Shown here: one piece after another, positions 1-7,366 of the stretch
Layout: every line of letters starts with the position of its first letter
How positions within the stretch are numbered: the first letter of the stretch is position 1
Source: Deltaproteobacteria bacterium
GTDB lineage: Bacteria > Desulfobacterota_D > UBA1144 > Nemesobacterales > N074bin48
Direction of reading: 5' to 3'
DNA: 23,265 nt
Assembly (NCBI GenBank): GCA_004356685.1
Contig: SMWS01000095.1
Location: 1 to 23,265, forward strand
Translations under genes and position numbers: made by a program
Notes under the pieces: generated by a model
What the model saw: the letters and a program-made list of their open reading frames with translations, nothing else
What the model was told of the DNA's origin: nothing
Database searches by the model: none

Positions 1-567
1 CATGAATTAATACCAGTAAAAATCAATGAAGTTGCTAGATGCTCAAGATGTGGAAACACTTTATATGTTAAAAAGTTAACCTTTGTTGATCGATCATTAG
101 CTTTAACCCTCGGTGCTTTTATAATGTATTTCCCAGCAAATTTTTACCCAATCTTAACTCTATCAGTAATTGGAAACACAAAAGCTAACTCTCTTTTCAC
201 GGGCGTTAAGGAATTATTCAATGGTGGTTATTATTTTGTTTCTATTCTAGTATTTCTCACTTCTATATTTTTACCATTAATTAGTATTACTTCTTTATTG
301 TATACGATGATTTCTTTTAAGTTTAATATAAAACTTCCATACGTTAGTAAGATCTTCAGGATTCATGAACAAATAAACAAATGGGTTATGCTTGAAGTTT
401 ATATGCTTGGAATACTTGTTGCACTTACCAAACTTAGTAGTATTGCTAAAGTTTCATTTGGTACAGGTCTTTTTTGTTATATAGCTCTATTACTTTTAAT
501 AATTATTTCATCAATATCATATGATAATTTTGTAATATGGAAAAAAATGGAACAATGGGGAAAATGA
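1..567 (+). CDS. pqiA: PqiA-family membrane protein, first half (5' end cut by window)
   Basis: Partial: the frame is open from base 1, well upstream of the first in-window ATG at 124. Visible before that ATG is a CSRCG zinc-ribbon pair, then the PqiA core beginning with FPANFYPIL and about four hydrophobic segments. PqiA proteins are inner-membrane partners of MCE proteins of the PqiB type, which move lipids between envelope membranes. In E. coli one PqiA chain of about 417 residues carries two such units. Here each unit has its own gene, and this is the first. The stop codon overlaps the next start as ATGA (564-567), which implies translational coupling. The reading is firm for the family; the exact lipid substrate is unknown. 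Confidence 0.85.
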   Translation, partial: HELIPVKINEVARCSRCGNTLYVKKLTFVDRSLALTLGAFIMYFPANFYPILTLSVIGNTKANSLFTGVKELFNGGYYFVSILVFLTSIFLPLISITSLLYTMISFKFNIKLPYVSKIFRIHEQINKWVMLEVYMLGILVALTKLSSIAKVSFGTGLFCYIALLLLIIISSISYDNFVIWKKMEQWGK

Positions 568-1205
568 ATACTATAAATTATAATACCGCTAAAGATCTTT
601 CTCTTGTTAGTTGTGAGATTTGCAATTCCTTATACGATATAAATAGTTTTAAAGATCAGGAAAAAGCAAAGTGTCATGTATGCGGACTCGAACTACATCA
701 AAGAAAACCTAATAGCATATCAAGGACATGGGCGCTTTTATTAACTTCTGCTATTTGTTACATACCTGCAAACATCTATCCGGTGATGGTAATCGATACT
801 TTTGGCAATGTTGAAGCTCATACAATTATAAGTGGTGTAATAGCATTTATTCATTCAAAAGATTACCCTCTTGCTCTACTTGTGTTTTTTGCAAGTATTT
901 TTATACCGATAATGAAAATGCTTTCATTAATGATACTTTTAATTTCTGTACAATTTGAATGGAAGTGGGGTCCCGGGCAAAGAAATACTATTTATAAAAT
1001 TGTAGAATTTATTGGTAAGTGGTCTATGGTAGATATCTTTATGATCTCAATATTAATGGCTTTAGTTAAATTAGGCACTATTGTAACTATAGTTGCGGGC
1101 AAAGGTGCAACATTTTTTGGACTAGTCGTCTTTTTTACAATGATAGCTGCATCTACATTTGATGTAAGGTTGGTCTGGGATAATGCAGTTATAAAAGATA
1201 AGTAA
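564..1205 (+). CDS. pqiA: PqiA-family membrane protein, second half
   Basis: About 213 residues from the ATG at 564. In-frame ATGs also exist at 537 and 555. I prefer 564 because it gives an ATGA overlap with the previous stop and removes a non-conserved leader; a GGGG at 557-560 is a poorly spaced ribosome site. The N-terminus holds two CxxC pairs (CEIC and CHVC), a rubredoxin-like zinc ribbon. The PqiA core follows, with the family pattern PANIYPVM and four predicted membrane helices. With the upstream gene it rebuilds the two-unit architecture of a single E. coli PqiA. The MCE gene begins 19 bases later, so the three form one operon. Function by family: membrane component of Pqi lipid transport. 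Confidence 0.85.
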   Translation: MNTINYNTAKDLSLVSCEICNSLYDINSFKDQEKAKCHVCGLELHQRKPNSISRTWALLLTSAICYIPANIYPVMVIDTFGNVEAHTIISGVIAFIHSKDYPLALLVFFASIFIPIMKMLSLMILLISVQFEWKWGPGQRNTIYKIVEFIGKWSMVDIFMISILMALVKLGTIVTIVAGKGATFFGLVVFFTMIAASTFDVRLVWDNAVIKDK

Positions 1206-1224
1206 AGCTAAGGAGAATGGTATA

Positions 1225-3201
1225 ATGAGCGAGGAGAAACAGGCTAAAGTTAAAGTATCAAAAAAATCCAGATTTTCACCAATCTGGATTGTTCCAATTA
1301 TAGCTCTTTTGATCGGTCTTTATCTTATATATGAAAACTACGAGCATAAAGGCATCACGATTCAAATTACATTTGATTCGGGAGACGGCCTAGAGGTTGA
1401 TAAGACAAAAATTAAATATGAAGGAGTGGAGATTGGGCACTTAACAAAAATAAATTTAAATAGGGATGGAAATAATGTAATTGTTGCAGCTCTGATTGAT
1501 AAAGAAGCTTCTTACCTTTTAGTAGATGGAACCGAATTTTGGATTGTAAAACCTAGGTTTGAGGTTGGTAAGATTTCTAATCTGGGGACTATTATAAGTG
1601 GGGCATACATAAAGTTAAAGCCAGGTAGTGGTAAGACCAAAACAAAGTTTGTTGCTCTTAAAGAACCACCAGTTGGTGATTTGAGCCTTCCGGGACTGCA
1701 TTTTACCCTTATTTCAGACAATCTCGGTTCTCTTCAAGCTGGTTCACCAGTTTATTTCAGGAAAATAAAAGTAGGTGAAATACATAGCCATAAATTAAAG
1801 GATGATAATAAAATATATGTGCGTGCCTATATAGAACCTGAATATAAGCATTTAGTGACTGATAAAACCAAATTCTGGAACGTTAGCGGTATAACTGTAG
1901 ATGCCGGGCTTTCAGGTGTAAAAATACATATCGAATCTTTTGTAACAATTATAGAAGGTGGAATTTCATTCGATAATCCTCATGGACAATTAGGCAACAC
2001 TGTGCAAAATGAAACAATATTTAAACTTTATGAGAACCGAAGTAGTGCAATGGAGGAAGGTGGGCTTAATATTGTGTTCAGGGTAAAAGAATTAGGATCT
2101 TTAAAACCTGGGGCACCAATACTTTATAATGAATTAAAAGTTGGAGAAATCCAAGATCACAATTTGACATCAAATGACAGAGAAGTTGATGTTAATGCAT
2201 ATATTTATAAGGATTATGTGCATCTTGTTAAAACAGATTCTCGTTTTTGGAATGTAAGTGGAATAAAAATTAATGCAGGACTATCTGGTATAAAGATTAA
2301 AACTGAATCAATTCAAACTATTATTGATGGAGGAATTGGATTTAGTAATCGTTGGAGTTCAGGTAGCAAACAGACAGCACCTGGAAGTGTGTTTAAAATT
2401 TATGATAGTTATGATAGTGCATTTAGAACTGGTTCCCTTATATCTATATTTTTTAAAGATTCTAAAGGATTGAGTGAAGGTTCAGCATTAAAGTATCAGG
2501 GCATCAGTGTGGGAACTGTCGAAAATGTTAATATAAGTGAGAACCTGGATAAAATAATCGTAAAAGTCAGATTATACAAAGGAGCAGATAAAATAGCAAA
2601 ATCCGGCTCAAAATTCTGGATTGCAGAACCCGAGATTGGATTAGGCGGCATTAAAAATGTGGGTGCTATTATATTTAAATATATTGAAGTACTACCTGGC
2701 GAAGGGACCGAATCAGATCAGTTCATAGGTTTGGAGAAAGAACCGGTATTTGTGAATTTTGAAAAATCAGATGGGCAGCCAGTGGTAGTTAGTGATGAAG
2801 AAAATTTAAATATTACATTGCTTTCAAAAAGGCTTGGCTCTGTAAACATCGGTGTACCGGTTTATTATAAGCAGATTGAAGTGGGTAAAGTTGTTGGACA
2901 TAAACTTGCCGATAATGCTGAAAATGTTGAAATAAATTTAGTTATAAATAAAAAATATTCAGCGTTGGTTCGTGATAATTCAAAGTTCTGGAATGTAAGT
3001 GGTATTGGTCTTGATTTTTATCTGTTTGGAGTTAAAGCTAAAACCGAATCCTTGACTTCAATAATTAAAGGCGGGGTCGCTTTCGCAACACCTCAGAAAG
3101 ATATTGGTAAAGTAGTTTCTGATGGTGCGGTCTTTGATCTTCATGAAAAACCTGACAAGAAATGGTTAAAATGGCACCCTAATATAAATTATAATCAATG
3201 A
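1225..3201 (+). CDS. pqiB: PqiB-like protein with five MCE domains
   Basis: 658 residues, with a good ribosome site (AGGAG at 1211-1215). A short basic N-terminus is followed by one membrane helix (about residues 18-37) and then a periplasmic part with five MCE repeats starting near residues 43, 157, 281, 405 and 528. Each has the hallmark of a Gly-rich turn followed by a V-G-x-V/I strand (for example KVGEI). MCE proteins form ring-stacked tubes that carry lipids between membranes. E. coli PqiB has three MCE domains and YebT (LetB) has seven, so five is intermediate. Domains 2, 3 and 5 share an FWNVSGI element and a TII(D/E/K)GG ending. Domains 1 and 4 instead have FWI followed by a Gly-rich stretch and a LKPG/LPGEG ending. 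No PqiC lipoprotein gene follows. Confidence 0.88.
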   Translation: MSEEKQAKVKVSKKSRFSPIWIVPIIALLIGLYLIYENYEHKGITIQITFDSGDGLEVDKTKIKYEGVEIGHLTKINLNRDGNNVIVAALIDKEASYLLVDGTEFWIVKPRFEVGKISNLGTIISGAYIKLKPGSGKTKTKFVALKEPPVGDLSLPGLHFTLISDNLGSLQAGSPVYFRKIKVGEIHSHKLKDDNKIYVRAYIEPEYKHLVTDKTKFWNVSGITVDAGLSGVKIHIESFVTIIEGGISFDNPHGQLGNTVQNETIFKLYENRSSAMEEGGLNIVFRVKELGSLKPGAPILYNELKVGEIQDHNLTSNDREVDVNAYIYKDYVHLVKTDSRFWNVSGIKINAGLSGIKIKTESIQTIIDGGIGFSNRWSSGSKQTAPGSVFKIYDSYDSAFRTGSLISIFFKDSKGLSEGSALKYQGISVGTVENVNISENLDKIIVKVRLYKGADKIAKSGSKFWIAEPEIGLGGIKNVGAIIFKYIEVLPGEGTESDQFIGLEKEPVFVNFEKSDGQPVVVSDEENLNITLLSKRLGSVNIGVPVYYKQIEVGKVVGHKLADNAENVEINLVINKKYSALVRDNSKFWNVSGIGLDFYLFGVKAKTESLTSIIKGGVAFATPQKDIGKVVSDGAVFDLHEKPDKKWLKWHPNINYNQ

Positions 3202-3250
3202 AATAGTAATACTGATTCAATATGAATATTCAAACTTAAATAATTTAAAA

Positions 3251-3266
3251 AATCCCGGATGGGATT
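3251..3266 (+). terminator. Possible terminator hairpin after pqiB
   Basis: A perfect 6-bp inverted repeat (AATCCC / GGGATT) with a 4-base loop lies 50 bases after the pqiB stop. A T-run follows only about 12 bases later, so it is not a textbook intrinsic terminator. The rest of 3202-3467 is AT-rich and shows no gene. Confidence 0.3.
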
Positions 3267-3467
3267 ATGATTTGTAATTTTTTGCTCGGTATAACTATTC
3301 TTATTTAAATCAATTTGATTTTTAAGAAGTAATCAAGATCTTTCATTTAATCATTTGATTTTATTTTTTTCTATTACCAACCATTGTAATTATATTGGGG
3401 GAAAAATTAACTAAATAATTCGTTTATAATTATAAGTTAATTTATTATTAACATATTAATTACTCTT

Positions 3468-3719
3468 CTAGGACAATTTTTCCGCTCGTTTGTGTGAAAT
3501 TACTTCCAATGATTTCTTGATCATTATGGTTAAGGGAATTGCTAATATAACTCCGGTTGCTCCAAGCACCCAACTCCAAAACAGAAGGGAAATAAATATC
3601 ATAAGAATGAAAATGTTAAATTCTTTTCCCATTAACTTGGGTTTCAAAACATTTTCAACTAGAAAATATATAATTATATAACCGACTAAAAATATTACTG
3701 CCTTTACCAAGTAAATTTA
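3468..3719 (-). pseudogene. C-terminal stub of an AI-2E family (PerM-like) permease
   Basis: About 80 residues match the C-terminal end of AI-2E-family transporters: a hydrophobic helix, the motif YFLVENVLKPKLMG, a second helix containing WSWVLGATG, and a closing AIPLTIM segment. Full family members are about 330-380 residues, so three quarters are missing. There is no ATG; the frame opens after a stop at 3717-3719 and could begin only at a TTG (3710). The 100 bases upstream, toward the lipoprotein gene, contain no recognisable remainder in any frame I read. It is best called a truncated remnant left by a rearrangement, although expression as a tiny membrane peptide cannot be excluded. Confidence 0.75.
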
Positions 3720-3819
3720 ATATAGCCGAGTGTTTAATAAAGTATATTTTGGACATAGTTTAAGAAAGATTTTAATAAAATATTAAAGAATATTTGTAGT
3801 TCTTAAATTTCTTATATTT

Positions 3820-4938
3820 TTAATTCACAGGTACTGTTAATACCGGTGCCATTAAAGAACCCTTTGAGGCATCTGCAATCATTACTCCCCAAAATTCTTG
3901 AAGAATTCTAAATGCGGTTTTAGTTTGTTTATCATTTCTATCAATATAATACCAATTTCTATTATAATTAATCTGAACGGCAGCATTAATTGGTTTCTGT
4001 TTCGAACTTAATATTTTAAGATTCATTGTTGGTAAACCAGGTGGTGGATATTTAATAGCATTTTCTGATAATTCATTATCCTCAGGTAATTGAATTGTAG
4101 ATCCTAAAATCTGGACCAAATCCCATATAGATCTAGTTTTTAAGGAAATTCCGGGAGAATCGGATTTATGAATCGCAAAATTTATAGGTAAAACAATATC
4201 TTCAAACATTTTAATTTGTTTAGATATTCCTAATATATTTAAAAATTCTTGTACTTCGTCAACTGATGATTTGTAATCTGTTATTACAAAAGCGTATTTG
4301 TTGGGAATGTCCTGTGAAGAAATGAAAAATAAATTGCCACTACTCACCAATAATACAGTTAGATCCACATATCTTAGAAAGCGGGGGTCAGATAAAGAAT
4401 TTTTTGCCGAAAGAAATGCAGGATTTTTTATATCATTAACTCGACTTATAAGAAAAATTATTAGTTTTCCCATTTCTTCAGGCGATAATTCAGAACTAAT
4501 CGTTAACGCAAGTAATTCAATTGGAATAGGTGAAAGCAATTTTCTGATATATTCTCTTCCCTGTACAGGAGCATAAGTAATGGTGGGGTTTTCCTCATAC
4601 ACAACACCACCGCTTAATGGAACGAGATTACCTTCAAAATTTTCTTTGGAACCGATACCAATGTTAAAACCTACCTTACTAGTTACAGATACATTTGCTG
4701 TCACACTGGTAACTGCTAATATTGTTGATTTTTCACCATATCGATGTCTAACAATCGTCATTAGAGTTTGCTGGGCGTCAGTATAATTAATTGCTTCATT
4801 ATAAGCCCCTCTCCCAGCCTTAATTGAATATGAACCTAATTTGCTACAACCAGAGGAGATTATTGCCAATATTGTAAACAATGTAATTCCAACTAACCTG
4901 TTTTGACATGATTTTAATAATTTGAAATTATTCATCAT
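3820..4938 (-). CDS. Predicted lipoprotein of unknown function
   Basis: 372 residues. The N-terminus is a basic stretch, a hydrophobic helix and a lipobox-like ISSGC with Cys at residue 31, so lipid anchoring in the envelope is likely. The mature part begins with an alpha-helical TDAQQTLMTIVRHRYG region. It continues with a Gly/Val-rich stretch and a conserved-looking PTITYAPVQGREYIRKLLSPIP segment split over several elements. I recognise this pattern (an N-D-A-Q-L-x-x-x-I-V-R-x-R-Y-like start, then P-T-I-x-Y-x-P) from uncharacterised bacterial lipoproteins, but know no assigned role. It stands alone on the minus strand between two degraded genes. It is not PqiC: it is about twice too long and shows no resemblance. 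Confidence 0.7.
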   Translation of the reverse strand: MMNNFKLLKSCQNRLVGITLFTILAIISSGCSKLGSYSIKAGRGAYNEAINYTDAQQTLMTIVRHRYGEKSTILAVTSVTANVSVTSKVGFNIGIGSKENFEGNLVPLSGGVVYEENPTITYAPVQGREYIRKLLSPIPIELLALTISSELSPEEMGKLIIFLISRVNDIKNPAFLSAKNSLSDPRFLRYVDLTVLLVSSGNLFFISSQDIPNKYAFVITDYKSSVDEVQEFLNILGISKQIKMFEDIVLPINFAIHKSDSPGISLKTRSIWDLVQILGSTIQLPEDNELSENAIKYPPPGLPTMNLKILSSKQKPINAAVQINYNRNWYYIDRNDKQTKTAFRILQEFWGVMIADASKGSLMAPVLTVPVN

Positions 4939-4970
4939 TTTTATAGTTAGAATAATATTTTATATAAAAG

Positions 4971-5159
4971 TTAATTTAATTCTAATACTTCCACTTCTCT
5001 ACTAAATGGAGATTCCTGTTCACAAAGGTTTGCTATTTTTTCTCTAATAAGATTCATATAACGGTTTACAGTATTTCTATTTAAACTAGTTATTTCTGTT
5101 ATCTAAACTGCTGTTAAATCTTCGCTAAAACACCTTATAAATTTTTTTCTTATAATGAC
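4971..5159 (-). pseudogene. IS1595-family transposase, N-terminal remnant
   Basis: Read on the minus strand from 5159, the frame gives about 60 residues beginning KKFIRCFSEDLTAV, then a TAG stop (5103-5105), then ITEITSLNRNTVNRYMNLIRE and a QESPFSREVEVLE ending. This matches the helix-turn-helix start of IS1595/IS1016-type transposases, where the segment runs straight into a catalytic region that normally begins with an acidic residue followed by a YFGG-like motif. Here the frame closes at 4971-4973 just before that point. The catalytic domain is absent, so the element is dead. At 5199-5220 the minus strand reads GGCACTAGACTAAT, which may be the old terminal inverted repeat; this is a guess. 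The remnant directly abuts the G+C-rich DUF1254 gene. Confidence 0.75.
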
Positions 5160-5279
5160 TTAATTTGCTATACTTTACATGCACTTTGTTCTAGTTTACC
5201 ATTTTTATTAGTCTAGTGCCTAAGTAATTAATTGTTATAGAAGGGAATAGAATAACTAATAAATAAGGGGGATTAAAAA

Positions 5280-6337
5280 ATGAAGACATTACTTGCAGCA
5301 ATTTTTGCGATGCATTTCGCTATCACAGCTCCGCCGGCCTTGGCTCAACAAGCCATGCCGACAAAACCCTTGAATCGGTAGCAACAGCGGACACCATACC
5401 CGTTACCTGGGATACCTTTGTCCGTGCCGAGAGCGACAAGTATTTCAAGAGCTACGTCGATCTGGGAGATTTAGGTAAGTTCTATAACATCCGGAAGCCG
5501 ACTCCCATTGATCAGCAAAAAGTGATCCGGATGAACCGGGACACCTTGTATTCCTTCGCGGTATTCGACCTGACCAGTCCAGTCACAATCACCAAACCGG
5601 ATACGGGTGATCGCTTTCAATCCATGATGGTGGTCAACCAGGATGAATATGTCCCGATTCCCGTCGAATATAAGCCCGGCAAGTACACCCTAACCCAAGC
5701 TAAGATTGGGACCCGCTATATGGCAGTTATTATCCGTACGTTTGTCAATTCGAACGATCCGGAGGATATCAAGAAGGCCACCGCCATCCAGGACCAGATC
5801 AAGGTCGAGCAGGCGTCGGCCGGCACGTTCGAAATCCCCAATTGGGACCAGAAGTCCCAGGATCGCCTGCGCGACGCCATCAATGTATTAGCCGCGACGA
5901 TAACAGATAGTAGTAAGTGTTTTGGCACTAAGGAAGAAGTAGATCCCATCGCACATTTGATAGGTGCGGCATTCGGCTGGGGCGGGAATCCGGCAAAGGA
6001 TGCCACCTACCTCAACGTTGTACCAGAGAATAACGACGGAAAGACTCCTTATACACTTACCGTAAAAGACGTACCCGTGGACGGGTTCTGGTCCATCAGC
6101 CTCTACAACGCCAAGGGATTCTTTGAAGAGAACAAATACAACGCATACTCGATCAACAACATCACCGGGGTCAAGAACAAGGATGGAAGCATCACTATTC
6201 ATTTCGACGGTGATCCTAAGCAGTCCAACTATCTACCGATCATGGACGGCTGGAACTACATCGTCAGGCTCTATCAACCGCATAAGGAAATTCTTGACGG
6301 CACATGGAAATTTCCGTCGACGCAACCGGTGAAGTAG
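5280..6337 (+). pseudogene. DUF1254/DUF1214 secreted protein, frameshifted
   Basis: An ATG at 5280 with a strong ribosome site (AAGGGGG at about 5265-5271) starts a signal peptide (MKTLLAAIFAMHFA, cleavage after PALA). That frame ends at a TAG at 5379-5381. The rest of the family sequence continues in another frame, beginning near DKTLESVATADTIPVT (about 5360) and running to 6337. It includes the family motifs MNRDTLYS, VPVDGFWSISLYN and LPIMDGWNYIVRLY. One base deleted near 5359-5360 explains the shift; restoring it rebuilds a protein of about 352 residues. DUF1254/DUF1214 proteins are exported and of unclear function. A GTG at 5522 could start a leaderless C-terminal piece, but this is unlikely to be functional. 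G+C content and codon use differ clearly from the pqi genes upstream. A sequencing error is the alternative to a true mutation. Confidence 0.85.
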
Positions 6338-6404
6338 GTGCTCCATTATCCGAGAACCCCGGATACACGGTTCAACAAGACCTGCCGACCAGGCGAGCTG
6401 AATT

Positions 6405-6435
6405 GCTTGAATGATGACAACGTAACCATTCAAGC
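6405..6435 (+). terminator. Hairpin after the DUF1254 gene, possible terminator
   Basis: A perfect 9-bp inverted repeat (GCTTGAATG / CATTCAAGC) with a 13-base loop is followed by TTTATT. It sits between the DUF1254 gene and the outer-membrane protein gene. The T-tract is short, so attenuation or an RNA-stability role is also possible. Confidence 0.45.
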
Positions 6436-6502
6436 TTTATTCCTCCGGCTAGAGAGGGTTGCTGTAGAAGAAGTCGTGCCAGCATAAGGAGGAGAGAAAA
6501 CA

Positions 6503-7312
6503 ATGAGATTATCGGAATTTACCGTTCTGTTTATTTTTGCACTAATGCTTGTAGTAATTTCTGCACCGCTATCCGTGGCACAAGAATCGACGGATTGGCG
6601 GGAAGCTCCCTGGCGGTTCACATTCAATATATACGGATGGGCCCCGGAACTCCCTGTCGACATCGAGCTCGGACCTATCTCAGAAGATTTGCCTATAGAT
6701 CTCGGAACGCTCCTGGATGACCTGCAATTCGGCGCGATGATGGACTTTGAGTTACGAAAGGGAAGGATTGGTGCTTACTTCTCGCCGATCGTAGTGTTTC
6801 TGAAGGATACCGAGACCGTCCAGGGTCCGCTCCAAAAGCACAAGGTCACCATCAAAGATGAAGCATTTCTCGCAGATTTCGGCGTGACCTACGAGGTCGG
6901 CAGGTGGCATCTGGGAAAGAATCACAATTCCCCCACAGTGACCGTAGAGCCGTTTGTTGGTGCCCGCTGGCTGATTGATGATTTTCCAATAAAAATCGAT
7001 CCTCCCGACCGGAAAGTTAAACTGGGTATCACATTCATCACACCCGTTATAGGACTTAATACCTTGTGGGATCTGACTGAGCGCTGGCACCTCCGCATAG
7101 AGGGCGATTACGGTGGCTTTGACGTGGACAACGTGGAACAAACCTACAATGGAATGGGCCTAGTCGGCTACCGCTTCAAGATACGGGGTGTTTCCTCCCA
7201 CGTATTTGCAGGGTACCGGTATCTCCACGTCCACTACAAAAAAGAGGCAGATATCAAGGTTACTGTAAGGGGACCGCTCGTGGGAATTGGTTTCGAGTTC
7301 AGTTCGAATTAA
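6503..7312 (+). CDS. Predicted outer-membrane beta-barrel protein
   Basis: 269 residues behind a very strong ribosome site (AAGGAGGAG at about 6486-6494). A classic signal peptide covers residues 1-26 (cleavage after SVA, before QEST). The mature chain shows alternating hydrophobic and polar strands with aromatic ends: a start like WRFTFNIYGWAP, later FVGARWLIDD, GYRFKIRG and FAGYRYLHV, and an amphipathic last strand ending FEFSSN. This is typical of small outer-membrane barrels, and the W-x-x-x-x-x-x-Y-x-W-A-P opening recurs in uncharacterised ones. It lies 165 bases after the DUF1254 gene on the same strand and shares its higher G+C, so the two probably arrived together. No ligand can be proposed. 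Confidence 0.75.
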   Translation: MRLSEFTVLFIFALMLVVISAPLSVAQESTDWREAPWRFTFNIYGWAPELPVDIELGPISEDLPIDLGTLLDDLQFGAMMDFELRKGRIGAYFSPIVVFLKDTETVQGPLQKHKVTIKDEAFLADFGVTYEVGRWHLGKNHNSPTVTVEPFVGARWLIDDFPIKIDPPDRKVKLGITFITPVIGLNTLWDLTERWHLRIEGDYGGFDVDNVEQTYNGMGLVGYRFKIRGVSSHVFAGYRYLHVHYKKEADIKVTVRGPLVGIGFEFSSN

Positions 7313-7344
7313 TCTCGCGTGCAGAGCAAACGATGAGTTGTTGC

Positions 7345-7366
7345 ATGATAAGCATTCCGTTATCAT
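7345..7366. terminator. Possible shared hairpin between convergent genes
   Basis: A 7-bp inverted repeat (ATGATAA / TTATCAT) with an 8-base loop lies between the converging barrel and antiporter genes and overlaps the antiporter stop codon. There is no T-run, so support is weak. Confidence 0.2.

Noticed and set aside
4298..4786. Two plus-strand frames (4298-4576 and 4580-4786) opposite the lipoprotein gene
   Set aside because: They are mirror frames of a well-supported minus-strand gene and show no family resemblance or ribosome site.
5522..6337. An independent gene starting at GTG 5522
   Set aside because: The family sequence continues in frame upstream to about 5360 and the signal peptide sits at 5280, so 5522 is an artefact of the frameshift.
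5706..6433. Several overlapping frames on both strands around the DUF1254 gene
   Set aside because: The higher G+C here lengthens chance frames. Only the DUF1254 frame shows protein-family motifs.
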